From the NCBI GenBank assembly GCA_963712485.1, contig CAVQID010000013.1, forward strand, positions 62,001 through 126,000: DNA of 64,000 bases. The letters run 5' to 3'. The stretch comes from JALORV01 sp963712485. Its GTDB lineage: Bacteria > Pseudomonadota > Gammaproteobacteria > Burkholderiales > Burkholderiaceae_F. Positions 36,543 to 46,367 of the stretch are shown here, one piece after another; the stretch's first letter is position 1; each line of letters begins with the position of its first letter. Below the pieces are notes generated by a model. It did not search any database. It had not been told where the DNA came from and saw only the letters and a list, made by a program, of their open reading frames with translations. Position numbers and translations under genes: made by a program.

Positions 36543-37202
36543 TTAAGCAAACGAACCCATCGGCCCCGGATAACTGACTTCCTCGAGCTTGCCTGTGTCC
36601 ACGTCGTAAATGAACCCGCGCACCGTAATCGCGTCCGGCCCGCTGGTCGGAATCCAGGGGTGATTCAGGATCGACGACATCCCGCGGCGCACGTCCCACT
36701 GAAGTCGTTCCGTTTGCTTGTCGCTACGCGGAGCGTCGAGCGGTTCGATCGGCCCGCGGAAGGCGTGAAACTGGGATGGAGTCGACGCGCACGTCTTGCA
36801 ACTCACGAACGAACGCGACGTCGCCTGTCCCAGCAACTTCTCGGCCGCCGGGTCGCCTTCCAGGCCTGCCTTGAGCAAGTCATCGGTGAACGCGAGCATG
36901 CCGCACCGCGTGTGATGAATCAGGATGATCTCGTTGGTGTTGAGCAGGTGATGCGAGATGATGAGACAGCGGATCGCATCGTCGGTCACCACGCCCCCGG
37001 CGTTGCGGATGATGTGCGCATCACCGGTTTGCAGTCCGAGCAGGTCCTCAACATCGATCCGTGCGTCCATGCAGGCGACGACTGCCACGTGCTTGGCCGG
37101 GTTGATCGGCTGTTTTCCTGGGTGGCTCGGTTTGTGCACCGTCTGGCCGCTCGCGTACAGCTTGTTGTTGGCCAGATACTGATCAGTCATCTTGTTTGCC
37201 AT
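36543..37202 (-). CDS. Beta-class carbonic anhydrase
   Basis: A 219-residue beta-carbonic anhydrase interconverting carbon dioxide and bicarbonate. Zinc ligands are Cys44 (in ACMDAR with Asp46 and Arg48) and His97/Cys100 in HHTRCGM. An extra Cys pair (SCKTC) and a long C-terminal half set it apart from the housekeeping form; it fits the shorter CynT/Rv1284-like branch. ATG follows GAGGAGGGACC. A perfect CGCGGATCCGCG palindrome (36531-36542) abuts the stop. Confidence 0.92.
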   Translation of the reverse strand: MANKMTDQYLANNKLYASGQTVHKPSHPGKQPINPAKHVAVVACMDARIDVEDLLGLQTGDAHIIRNAGGVVTDDAIRCLIISHHLLNTNEIILIHHTRCGMLAFTDDLLKAGLEGDPAAEKLLGQATSRSFVSCKTCASTPSQFHAFRGPIEPLDAPRSDKQTERLQWDVRRGMSSILNHPWIPTSGPDAITVRGFIYDVDTGKLEEVSYPGPMGSFA

Positions 37203-37379
37203 GGTCCCTCCTCGTTGGGGTTGTTCGCCCTACTGAAATAGACCTGGCGCCGGTCGAGTTGCGGGCCGGAGCTGGACAAAGATGCTACGCCGTGGAAGCG
37301 CCTGCAGAGCAACCTCAGCTGCCTCACCCAGCGTCGCTCGTGCCGCTGCCGATGGCCTTAGCGCGCCCAGCTAGCCAGG

Positions 37380-37673
37380 CTAGTCGACACCTGGAACGAT
37401 TCGAACCTCACGCTTCACTGAGGCCCGCATCAGCTCGAGGGCGGCTTGGTAGGCCGGGCTCTCGTAGGCGGCCACTGCTTGCTCGACGCTGGGAAACTCG
37501 ATCACAACGCAGCGCTGATTGGAGCCGCCTTCAAAGGTCTGCGCGGGCATGCCACGAGCCAGAAAGCGCGCGCCAAAGGCGAGGAGCGTGGGCGTTGCGG
37601 CTTCGGCGTATCGCGCGACGGCGGCAGGATCCGGCACGGAGTGATACGACGCGATCCAGTATCCCTTGGGCAT
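37380..37673 (-). CDS. DUF1330 protein
   Basis: A 97-residue ferredoxin-like-fold protein of the DUF1330 family: KGYWIASYHSVPDP at the start, FEGGSNQRCVVIEFPS, and AVAAYESPAYQAAL. Often found alone; function unknown. Confidence 0.88.
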   Translation of the reverse strand: MPKGYWIASYHSVPDPAAVARYAEAATPTLLAFGARFLARGMPAQTFEGGSNQRCVVIEFPSVEQAVAAYESPAYQAALELMRASVKREVRIVPGVD

Positions 37674-37792
37674 AAATGTTCACTCCGCGGTAAGGAGCAG
37701 TTCTTTGCTGCTCGCCGAACGGTGTCAACTCTTGTCCATTCTGACTCTAAGCCAAGACGGCCGCTACTGGCCCAGCGTGCCCGCCGACTCCC

Positions 37793-38353
37793 TCAATCTG
37801 CGCAAAGCAACCGCATTTTCCGCTCAGCGCGGTCGAACGCGTCGTCGGTCTGCGCCTTCAATACTTCATCCTTCGCCGCAGTACATGCATTGGCCTCCCG
37901 CGCAGCCGTGGCTGGTGGTTTGGCCTTCGGTGCGCATTGAGAATCTGCCACGAGTCGCAGATTTGTATAGACCCCGCGTTCGACCGCAACACAATCGCCG
38001 ACGCGCATCCCCGCTTCGTCGGTAACTACCGTGGTCGTCGCTGTGCCCACGAGGATCGTGTACTCGAAGGCGGGCTTCGAACTCGCAAGTCTGGCCACTT
38101 GCTGCCCGGCCACACCGCCGCCGATCGCGCGCAGGGCTTGGTTGCTGCCCGAATGGCCACGCCCCGAAACCAGCCCGATCACCCCACCCACGAGCGCGCC
38201 CCCCGTTTGCGCCGACGGGTTCTCGACCTTGACAGGCTTGACCGCAGTTATCTTTCCGTAGGTAACAGTGCTGTTTGCCCACGACGGAAAACTTGCGACG
38301 AGCGCAGCGGCTATAACCATTCGTCGCAAACGGCTAAGGCGAGCTCTTGTCAT
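37793..38353 (-). CDS. Glycine-zipper exported protein
   Basis: A 186-residue protein with a signal peptide (cleavage near SWANS), a glycine-zipper hydrophobic segment (GGALVGGVIGLVSG with AIGGGVAGQQV), then a soluble C-terminal part with four Cys. Similar to SlyB/Rick_17kDa-type outer-membrane proteins without a lipobox. Copy 2 of the 32-bp repeat lies 28 bases upstream of the ATG. Confidence 0.72.
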   Translation of the reverse strand: MTRARLSRLRRMVIAAALVASFPSWANSTVTYGKITAVKPVKVENPSAQTGGALVGGVIGLVSGRGHSGSNQALRAIGGGVAGQQVARLASSKPAFEYTILVGTATTTVVTDEAGMRVGDCVAVERGVYTNLRLVADSQCAPKAKPPATAAREANACTAAKDEVLKAQTDDAFDRAERKMRLLCAD

Positions 38354-38380
38354 AGCGTCTCCCAGATCCGTGCGTCGCCG

Positions 38381-38412
38381 CGATTCTCGCCTCGACGAGC
38401 CAGGTCCGCAAT
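38381..38412. repeat. 32-bp dispersed repeat, copy 2
   Basis: Matches 32977-33008 at 31 of 32 bases in the same orientation, and sits in the leader of the glycine-zipper gene just as copy 1 sits before the DUF3144 gene. Confidence 0.9.
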
Positions 38413-38441
38413 AGACCCGCTGTTGTCCGCCGAGCTGGCCT

Positions 38442-38945
38442 TCACACATGGGCGAGCACAGCGTCCAGCGGCGCCGGCACGCGGTCGAGGTCGAGCGCGT
38501 CGACGAGCGCGGCGGCGTAGCGCACCTTCCAGTTGTGCAGCCAGCCGTGCAGCTGGGCCTCCAACGGGAGCGATCTCTTGTCCGGCTGCTTTTGGTAGGT
38601 GCGAAATGCCGCGAGGTGGCCCCGCTCCTCGACCAGCTCAAGCATCCTTGCCGGTCCGAGGGCGTGCACAAGTTCGCCCTCGAGGTCGGGGTCACAGGCG
38701 TAGAAGCCGTCTGGCGTGACACCTGCGCGCCTAAGCGCGCGCCGAACCGCCGCTTCCTCGCCCCGGTCGTAAAGGCCCACAACACGCTCGACTTCGAGTG
38801 TCGAAAGCGCGCGCTCGATTGCGTGCGCCCCGCCGACTGCTACGACCAAAACCTCCTCGGCCAGCAGATCGCGACCGCGGCGGGCGGCGAGCGTCTGGAC
38901 CGCGATCCGATCACTCTCGCCTTCGACCAAAACGACACTCTTCAC
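38442..38945 (-). CDS. Stand-alone TOPRIM-domain protein
   Basis: A 167-residue protein that is nearly all a TOPRIM domain: VVLVEGESDRIAVQTLA carries the conserved Glu, and LYDRGEE and ACDPDLEGELV give candidate acidic pairs. Such domains occur at the C-terminus of OLD-family nucleases, but no ATPase domain is present here or next door. It could be a nuclease remnant or a small independent family. Confidence 0.65.
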   Translation of the reverse strand: MKSVVLVEGESDRIAVQTLAARRGRDLLAEEVLVVAVGGAHAIERALSTLEVERVVGLYDRGEEAAVRRALRRAGVTPDGFYACDPDLEGELVHALGPARMLELVEERGHLAAFRTYQKQPDKRSLPLEAQLHGWLHNWKVRYAAALVDALDLDRVPAPLDAVLAHV

Positions 38946-39068
38946 CGAAATCTACTCGACACGTTCTCCGTAGCCAGATGACGACGCACGCTCACCGTCC
39001 GCTTATCTGCGATTCTTCCAGCCTCCTGTTGCGGCTGTTAGTGGCGGTGGGCGGCAGGAAATCGTGTT

Positions 39069-39299
39069 CTATCTAGTGCGAGCCGCGGCTACTCGACGCG
39101 CGACGATCACGCAGCCCAGCAAGATACCGGCGAATCCAATTGCCGCACCGGATGGCCGGAGCCAGATTGGTTCGGCAGGCAGGAGGCTTAGCAGCTGTTC
39201 GGGTGCGAGAAACGCGACCAGGCACCCGAACACAACCGCAGCCACGTAAGCCAGCGGAGCTCGAAGGTCAGCACCGCGTTCGAAACGACTTTCCTGCAT
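39069..39299 (-). CDS. Small two-helix membrane protein
   Basis: About 76 residues with two hydrophobic helices (APLAYVAAVVFGCLVAFL and GAAIGFAGILLGCVIVA). No clear ribosome site. Unknown family. Confidence 0.4.
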   Translation of the reverse strand: MQESRFERGADLRAPLAYVAAVVFGCLVAFLAPEQLLSLLPAEPIWLRPSGAAIGFAGILLGCVIVARRVAAARTR

Positions 39300-39308
39300 C
39301 CGCGTCAC

Positions 39309-39631
39309 CGCGTTCGACCGATGTGCGGCATTTTGACCGCGGAATGCAACGTCCGCTAGCTAGCAGATTGGATGGTCAAATACTGGATTGCTCGTCGGGT
39401 CACTGCGCCGCCGATCCACGTAGGAGGAACACTGGTGGCAGGCGAAAGAGTCACTTCCCTGTAGATCGGGCCGTCAGTCGTCGTCTGCTCGTGGCCGATT
39501 GGGCGTTGGGCGGCCCTGCGGTAGCAACTCCAATCTCAACACTTTTGCTCCGAGCAGGAGAACCGAATCGTCTGGTGGTGCCACAACGATTGTCGCCTGG
39601 GTCTGAGCAAGCACCGTCCAGTCGCCGCGAA
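39309..39631. other. 323-bp gap without a supported gene
   Basis: No convincing ORF. An AGGAGG-like site at about 39421 leads only to a nine-codon ORF. Nothing else recognised. Confidence 0.35.
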
Positions 39632-40027
39632 TTACTTGCTGTTGCTCTTGCCTTGGCCCTTGCCGTTGCCCTTGCCTTTGCCCTTGCCGTGCTGCTGCTC
39701 GTAGTGCGGAACGTAGACGTTGTTGTACCAGTCGTCCTTGACGAAATACACCGGACGGGCGCACGCGTTGTACTTCTGGCAGTGCTTCTTCCAGTCCTTG
39801 GCGTGCCCGGGTGGGACGTGCAGGTAGATCGGCTGCACCGGTTGCACGACCTGCACGGGCTGGATCACGACCGGTTGTGGGTAGATCAGCACGGGTCGCG
39901 GAGCGTTTCCTATGTCGATCTGGCCATAGAAACCCGGCTGACCAATACTGATCGAAACTCCGACGTCAGTGGCAAGCGCAGCGGAGGCCGCGGCCGTCAG
40001 CAAGGTGGCGAGTACGAGGTTCTTCAT
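39632..40027 (-). CDS. Exported protein with Gly-Lys repeat tail
   Basis: A 131-residue protein: signal peptide (MKNLVLATLLTAAASAALA-T), a Pro/Val-rich middle (VVIQPVQVVQPVQPIYLHVPPGH), a Cys pair, then a low-complexity GKGKGKGNGKGQGK tail. The ATG follows GGAGCTCC. Similar hypothetical exported proteins occur in Burkholderiales; function unknown. Confidence 0.72.
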   Translation of the reverse strand: MKNLVLATLLTAAASAALATDVGVSISIGQPGFYGQIDIGNAPRPVLIYPQPVVIQPVQVVQPVQPIYLHVPPGHAKDWKKHCQKYNACARPVYFVKDDWYNNVYVPHYEQQHGKGKGKGNGKGQGKSNSK

Positions 40028-40268
40028 GGAGCTCCTTCAGAGGGGCACTTGCCTAACGCGCGACTCGCCCAGCGCGTGGACGGCGCCGGGACGTATTGAC
40101 CGTACGTGTCGGCCGGGTCGACGGGACAGGGAACGACTGTTCAGCTCATCGGCAGCGCCCGCGCCTTCGAGCTCACGCATCCGTGGGATGCCGACCGTAT
40201 GGGTCGCACGAGTGCAAGCCACCGAGTCCGGACACGCCGGCGAGTAACGCGACGTCACCTGGGGGTTG

Positions 40269-40658
40269 TCAACGCGCCGACCGCGCGTAGCTGACGGTCA
40301 GCATCTCCCATTGATGACCCTCGGGTTCGTTCCAGTAGACGATATTGCCGCCATGGTCCGTGTTGACTGTGTAATCCACGGGGCCGTGCACATTGCTGCG
40401 GAACGGTATTCCACCTGCCTTGATGCGCGCGAGAATCGCGTCGAACTCGGCCTGGCTGACGCGGAAGCAATAATGGATTCGTGGAACGGGCTCGGCCCAC
40501 TCATCGAAGTCGATGGTCAGGCCGTCGTTCACATAGACGGGAGCGAAAGGCCCCACGCCGCTCTCCGACCATGGAACGCCGAGCAATTCAGCAAGCTGTC
40601 TCGCCGATGCCACCTTGTTTCGGCACGGAATCATCAGGTGATCGAGTTGAATCGTCAT
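40269..40658 (-). CDS. VOC-family protein
   Basis: A 129-residue glyoxalase/bleomycin-resistance-fold protein: IQLDHLMIPCRNKVASARQLAELLG, YCFRVSQAEFDAILARI and GGNIVYWNEPEGHQWEML. ATG chosen for GAGAGGAAGC upstream. A second, non-identical VOC protein in the accessory region. Confidence 0.86.
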   Translation of the reverse strand: MTIQLDHLMIPCRNKVASARQLAELLGVPWSESGVGPFAPVYVNDGLTIDFDEWAEPVPRIHYCFRVSQAEFDAILARIKAGGIPFRSNVHGPVDYTVNTDHGGNIVYWNEPEGHQWEMLTVSYARSAR

Positions 40659-40742
40659 CGCTTCCTCTCTGACGCGCGCTGACACACGCGCGCTCTCGAC
40701 CGTGCCAGACCGGGTGCAGAATCCGCCCGCCGCGCGGCTGGC

Positions 40743-43533
40743 TCAGCGCCGCCGCTGGAGTCTTGCAACGATCTTTTCGCAGCGCTGGCGATCGCGTTCG
40801 TCGACGACGCCGGGCAGCGCGCACCACTGGAGCAGAACCTGGGTCGCACTTCCCGCCCCGTCCGACGCCGTGCGTTTGAAGCGATCACGCAGCTGCTTGA
40901 CCTGTACCGCGAGTCGCTGCGGCTGCAGGTCGAACGGGCTTTCCATGCCCAGCATCAGCTCGAGCTCGAGCAAGGCATCGCGACGCAAGGCCACGCTGTC
41001 TTCGATCCGTTCGGCGTGATCGCTGCGTGCATCAGCGTCCTGCAACGCGTGCAGGGACGTGTCCCGACGCTCGGCGAGCTTCTTTTCCGATTCGGCGGTG
41101 AGCGGCGGAAGTGCGGACCAGCGCTGCTGCACCGACTCGACCACGGCCGGATCGGGGTCTGTTGGCGCGAGTACGAGCGCGTCGAGTTCTTCACAAAGGC
41201 GTTCCTTGTCGAGCAATGCCTGCCATGCCGCCGCCTCGCTGCCGCGAGTGCGACCACGCAGCATTTCCTCGACACGGCTACGCGCCGCCCGGAAGCGCGC
41301 GTCGATCGCCGCCGGCACCGGCCCACCCTCGGTGACCGACTTTCTCCACTGTTCCTGCAGTTCGCGCTGGGCGCGCTGGACCTGCGCATCCGCGTCGGTC
41401 GACTGCGCCAGCTGTTCGAGCTGTTCGCACAGCGTATCAAGGGCCCGAAGCTGGACGTGCCTGCGCTCGTCGGCCTCCTTGCGCGAGCCGGTGCGGGCAT
41501 CGAACACGGCATTGCACGCAGCGCGAAACCGTTCCCACAGTGACCGTTCATCCCGCTGCGGCAGAACGATCGACTTGGCGTTGGCCTGCCAGCGGGTCTG
41601 CAATTCCTTCACGCGCGACGGCGCATCGCGCTCCGTGGCTCGGGACGCGAGGCCTTCCGCCTCGCTGATCATCGCCTCGCGTTCTTTTCTCGCGGCGTCG
41701 CGTGCCGTCGACAGTGCATCGTGAAGCGGCGCGAGTGCCGTCTTCAGCCGCGCATCCAGCTTCTTCCATGCCCCGGGTTCGACGCTGCCCAGGCTGGTTC
41801 CACGCCACGTCGATTCGGTGTCGCGCATCCAGCGTTCAACCGCGCGCCAGTCGCGCGGCTCGCCGAGCAGCGTCGGTGCGTGTGCGGCCGCCAGCGCAAT
41901 GAATTCCTCGCGCTGCTTGCGCGCCTGCTTGTGTTGCGCGGCCTGTTCCGCGAAATACCGCGCCGCGGGCGCATAGGCCCGTTCGCAGGCGCCGTCGAAG
42001 CGCTCCCACAAAGGCTTCGGCACGCCGGCGTGCTGCTCGTCGAGCTTCTTCCAGGCGGCGCGCAGCTGCTGGACTTCTCGTGCCAGCGCCACCGGAGCCA
42101 GTGGCTGTTGGGCTACGGCTTCGGCGCGCTCGCACAACTGCACGCGGGCGTTCTGCTGGCCGAACTCCTGCCAGCGCTCGAGCTCGACCAGTTGCTGCAC
42201 CACACGGCTCAGGCGCTGAACCGTTGGCTTGGGCAACATCCCGGCGTGGGGCTTCAGCGCCCGGGCGCGGTCCGCGGCGGCGCGGGCTTCCTGCAATTGT
42301 CCCGCGGTCAGCGCCTGCTCGGCCTCGTGCAGAACCGTGTGCAGCTGTTGCCGTGCCGCCCCCTGCTCCTGCTGGCTCGCGCGAACGTAGGCCAGGCGGC
42401 GTTGTTCGATGACCAGCAGCGCCGCTTCGAATCGCCGCGTCAACGCCGGCGTGCGCGCGGCCAGCTCCAATGCCTGCCAGCGGATTGGAAGTTGCGCGTC
42501 ATCGATTGGCGTTCCGGTTGCGAGCTGCTCGGCTTCGAGCACCAATGCCTCGGCCGCAGCAAGCGCCGGCGCGACCTGCTCCCATTGCACGATCTGCTGC
42601 TCGGCCTGGTCCAACCGTGCCAGAGCGCGCGCGTCGCCGTCACGGTTGGCCTCGGTGCGCAGCGCAATCAACTCTTCTCGCAGAACCGGCAGGCTGCTGG
42701 TTTCCGCCGTGGGCTTGAGCGCGGCGAGCCAGTCGTTGAGGCGATGCTCGAACTTCGCGTGCGCGCGTTGTCCCTCGAGTTCGCGATCAAAGCGCTGCTG
42801 CATCAACCGACCGATCGCTTCCCAGCGTGACCGCCGATCGGCATCGTCCCCGAGAGCCAGTGCCTTCCAGCGCTTGTCGAGTTCGACAGCGGCAGTGACG
42901 ATGGGTCCAGGCTGCGTCACCAGCGCCTCGGCCTCGTTCAGGATCGCATCGGCCGCCGCGGCACTCTCGATGCGCAAGCTGATCGCGTCGAGCCGCTCGC
43001 GCGCCAGGCGGGCAACGCCGCGATCCTTGTCTCGTGCTCCCTTGAGCAGCCGGCGCAGCGGTTCCTGCGTGTGCACCCGTTCGCCCGCCGCGATCCGAAC
43101 CGACGCGTGTTCAGCGGCGAGCGCGATATCCACGAGCACATTCTCGTCGACGATGCCGTCGATCGCGAGACGGCGACGCTCCTCATCGTGGGTGTGCAAT
43201 GCGACATGCGCGCGGACCGGGTCGCTGCATTCCGCTGCACCGAGAATCTTGCGTACGCCGGCCGCGTCAGGCGACGTCGCCAGCAGTTTGCCCAGCGCGT
43301 CGCCGATGGCGCGCGCGGACCGGCGGCGCGGTCTCCGCATGCAGGGCCGCAGCCAGCGCGCCCGGATCACTGCAATGGGTGGCCGCGGCCGCGCGCACGT
43401 CGGGCGAGGAGTCGGTGCTCAGGAGCCGCACCAGCACTTGCGAATCGCGCGGCAGCGCTGCAACGCTGAGCACGCGCTGCGCGGCGTCCGCGTGTTCGTG
43501 CAGCGGGGGACCGAAAAAGAGCTTGTCAAGCAC
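40743..43533 (-). pseudogene. DUF349-repeat protein, one frameshift
   Basis: A large helical protein with several DUF349 repeats, widespread in Burkholderiales, function unknown. The long C-terminal 850 residues are open, but the N-terminal 75 residues (from GTG at 43533, LDKLFFGPPLHEHADAAQ) are in another frame. The frames meet near 43311-43318 in a CGCGCGCG run where restoring one base would give PPVRA..AIGDALGKLL. Either a base was lost in sequencing or the gene is recently broken. Coiled-coil character is strong throughout. Confidence 0.75.
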
Positions 43534-43756
43534 GTCGAGGTAGTGTTCTGAAGGTGCGGCCGGTCGGATGGAACTTGCGCTGCGGTGGGGATGGTACCGA
43601 GTCCGAAGGTGTTCGTTTACGGCCGGCCGCCACCTTGCCCGCAGGGTCTTGCGCCAGCCGCAATTCGTGCCTGCTGCGCACGGCATTGGCGCCATTGTGA
43701 CGGATCGAGGTCAACGGCGAAAAGACGTCGACACGGCAGTCACGCACAATGGCGAC

Positions 43757-44599
43757 ATGAAAGCTCCGAAGCGACTGCAGTCGCTGATTGAAGAAGGCCT
43801 GGTCGACTCCGTCGTGCGGCAGTTGATGAGCGGCAAGGAGGCGGCTGTCTACGTGGTCCGCTGCGGCGATGAGACGCGCTGCGCGAAGGTTTACAAGGAA
43901 GCGACGAAGCGAAGCTTCAGGCAGGCGGTCGATTACACCGAGAATCGTCGCGTGAAGAATACGCGGCAGGCGCGTGCGATGGCCAAGGGCACGCGCTTCG
44001 GTCGCCAGGCGACTGAATCCGCGTGGCAGAACGCCGAGGTCGATGCGCTGTACCGGCTGGCAGCCGCGGGCGTACGCGTACCGAAACCGCACAACTTCTG
44101 CGACGGCGTGCTGCTGATGGAACTCGTCACCGATGACAATGGCGACGCGGCTCCCCGGCTCAACGATGTCATCTTCTCTGCCGCTGAGGCGCGGGCATAT
44201 CACGCCACGTTGATCGGCGAAGTCGTGCGCATGCTGGCGGCCGGCGTCATCCATGGCGATCTGTCGGAGTTCAATGTGCTGCTGGCGGCGGACGGCCCGG
44301 TGATCATCGATCTGCCGCAAGCGGTGGATGCGGCCGGAAACAACCACGCAAGTCGCATGCTGTTGCGCGACGTCGTGAACCTGCGCAACTTCTTTGGCCG
44401 CTTTGCACCCGATCTGCTCGAGTCGAATTACGGCGCCGAAATCTGGGATCGATACGTGCGCGGTGACCTGCAACCCGGTACCGAGCTCAGTGGAAAATTT
44501 GTCCAGCAGCACGCCGCGGTCGACCTCGCAGCCATCATGCGCGAGGTCGAGGATGCGATCGCCGAGGAAAGGGAGCGGCGCCTGCAGTTGGCCGGCTGA
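43757..44599 (+). CDS. RIO1-family serine kinase/ATPase
   Basis: A 280-residue RIO1-like protein: SGKEAAVYVV and CAKVYKE (ATP-site Lys), catalytic loop VIHGDLSEFNVLL and metal-binding IIDLPQAVD. Archaeal and eukaryotic RIO1 mature small ribosomal subunits; bacterial members are little studied. ATG at 43757 gives the family start. Convergent with the Hsp70-type gene 42 bases away. Confidence 0.92.
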   Translation: MKAPKRLQSLIEEGLVDSVVRQLMSGKEAAVYVVRCGDETRCAKVYKEATKRSFRQAVDYTENRRVKNTRQARAMAKGTRFGRQATESAWQNAEVDALYRLAAAGVRVPKPHNFCDGVLLMELVTDDNGDAAPRLNDVIFSAAEARAYHATLIGEVVRMLAAGVIHGDLSEFNVLLAADGPVIIDLPQAVDAAGNNHASRMLLRDVVNLRNFFGRFAPDLLESNYGAEIWDRYVRGDLQPGTELSGKFVQQHAAVDLAAIMREVEDAIAEERERRLQLAG

Positions 44600-44641
44600 C
44601 GGCCGAACCCAGACCACGGTCCATACGGTCCATCCAGACTT

Positions 44642-45958
44642 CTATGTGAAGCGCCGTTGCGCGGAGATCGCCAGCCCGCTGACGACGCTCGCATACCGGT
44701 TTCCCCGTACCACCTGAGCCGCCGGAAAACCCGCGGCCAGCTGCGCGACCAAAGTACTCAATCCCGTGGAGCCGCCGGTGAAATAGAGCGCGTCGATTCG
44801 CTCCGCCGGCATCTGCGCCAGACGCACGGTTTCACGCGCGGTACCGACGATCTTCTCGACGGCAGCGCACAGCGCCACAGTTTGCTGCTCCTCCGACAAG
44901 GGTTGCTTCAGACCGCGTTCGATGAAATCGAGGTCGATCACCGAATGACCTGATTCCGACACCTGGATCTTCGCCGCTTCCGCCCGGGCCGCGAGATCGT
45001 GCCCGCGATGCTGCTCGAGCACCCGCATCAGCCGCTGATGCGCGAGCTGATCGTTGTACATGGTGCGCATGGTTCGCAGTTCGGCAAGCCGTGTCGGCGT
45101 GTAGGTCGTATTGATCAGGTGCCAGGTCGCCAGATCGAAGTAGATCTTGGAGGGCACAGGGCGGCCACCCGGGCCGTCGCCGTTGTAGCCCAGCACCGGC
45201 ATGATCGTGGCGAGATTGATCGCCCGGTCAAAGTCGGTGCCGGCCAGATGCAGGCCATGGTTCGCCAGGACGTCGGCGCGCCGGTCGACCGTTTGATGAG
45301 CCGCAGCGCTCGCGCGAACGACCGAAAAGTCCGAAGTTCCGCCGCCGATGTCGGCGACCAGCACCAGGCGTTCACCGTCGCCCGGACGCAACCGTGACTC
45401 GTAGTCGAGCGCCGCCGCTATCGGCTCGAACTGGAACTGCACCTCCGCGATCCCCGCGGCGCGCGCTGCGCGCAGCAGGGTGTCCTGTGCCTTGGCGTCG
45501 CGGCGCGGATCGTCATCGACGAAGAAGACCGGTCGGCCGATCACCACGCGCTCGATCGGCGCTTTCCAGTGCGCTTCGGCCTGGTGCTTCAATTGCCGCA
45601 GATAGGCCACCACCACATCGACGTAACGGAGCTGCAGGCCGTTCGGCAGCTCGGTCGCCTCGTCCATGAGGTCGGAGCCGAGAATGCTCTTGATGGATCG
45701 CATCAGGCGACCTTCGTAGCCATCGACGTAGGCAGCAATCGCCGCTCGCCCGTAGTGCCGGCTGCCATCGTCGGCGCTGTAGAACACCGCCGTCGGCATG
45801 CTTGTCGCCGTGGCTTCGAGCGGCGCGAGTTCGATGGTGGATAGCCGTGCGTCGTTCGGATCGCGCACGGCGCGGGCCACCGCGGAGTTGGAGGTTCCGA
45901 AATCGATGGCGCAGCTGCGGCCAGCTTGAGAATGAGAAGTGCCCCGCGATGCACTCAC
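44642..45958 (-). CDS. yegD: YegD-type Hsp70-family protein
   Basis: A DnaK-related ATPase-fold protein of about 438 residues without a peptide-binding domain, as in YegD. Motifs: CAIDFGTSNSAVA (phosphate 1), LVADIGGGTSDFSVV (phosphate 2), and YFTGGSTGLSTL near the end. GTG at 45958 gives a normal family length; earlier starts are unlikely. Chaperone role unproven. Confidence 0.88.
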   Translation of the reverse strand: MSASRGTSHSQAGRSCAIDFGTSNSAVARAVRDPNDARLSTIELAPLEATATSMPTAVFYSADDGSRHYGRAAIAAYVDGYEGRLMRSIKSILGSDLMDEATELPNGLQLRYVDVVVAYLRQLKHQAEAHWKAPIERVVIGRPVFFVDDDPRRDAKAQDTLLRAARAAGIAEVQFQFEPIAAALDYESRLRPGDGERLVLVADIGGGTSDFSVVRASAAAHQTVDRRADVLANHGLHLAGTDFDRAINLATIMPVLGYNGDGPGGRPVPSKIYFDLATWHLINTTYTPTRLAELRTMRTMYNDQLAHQRLMRVLEQHRGHDLAARAEAAKIQVSESGHSVIDLDFIERGLKQPLSEEQQTVALCAAVEKIVGTARETVRLAQMPAERIDALYFTGGSTGLSTLVAQLAAGFPAAQVVRGNRYASVVSGLAISAQRRFT

Positions 45959-46019
45959 GTTGCGTCGCTCTTGCTGAAGTCCTGGTTCCGCGCCCGCCGG
46001 CGTCTGGCTCGATGGCGAT

Positions 46020-46367
46020 TCACGGCATCGCCGCGCCGATGGCCTGCCGCACCGGGATGCCGGTCGGATCGAAGTCCTCAAGACAGTGGACATTGACGCC
46101 GAAGAAATCGGGCGTCACGCGCTTGCGATGAAATGGATAGATGCCGCAGATGCTGCAGAAGTGATGGCGTGCCGTTCGCGTATGAAACTGGTATTCCGCG
46201 AGCGCATCCTTGCCGCTGAGCAGGCGGAAGCGGCTCTCATGCACCTTGACCATCAGCGCATTCTTCCGTCGACAGATCGAGCAGTCGCACATCGTGAGCT
46301 CGGGGAAGTCCGTCTCGATCTCGAAGCGGATCGCGCCGCAGTGGCAGCTGCCGCGGTATCTCTGCAT
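46020..46367 (-). CDS. GFA-family (Mss4-like zinc fold) protein
   Basis: A 115-residue zinc protein of the family named after glutathione-dependent formaldehyde-activating enzyme: GSCHCGAIRFEIE, CDCSICRRKNA, and FCSICGIYP supply the Cys pairs. Often of unknown substrate. Start may be four codons earlier (MGSRP). About 245 bases upstream carry no recognised gene. Confidence 0.88.
   Translation of the reverse strand: MQRYRGSCHCGAIRFEIETDFPELTMCDCSICRRKNALMVKVHESRFRLLSGKDALAEYQFHTRTARHHFCSICGIYPFHRKRVTPDFFGVNVHCLEDFDPTGIPVRQAIGAAMP

Noticed and set aside
43568..43756. Upstream start for the RIO1 protein, giving a 343-residue form
   Set aside because: The added residues overlap the start region of the DUF349 gene, show no family similarity, and the RIO1 family begins at the ATG at 43757.
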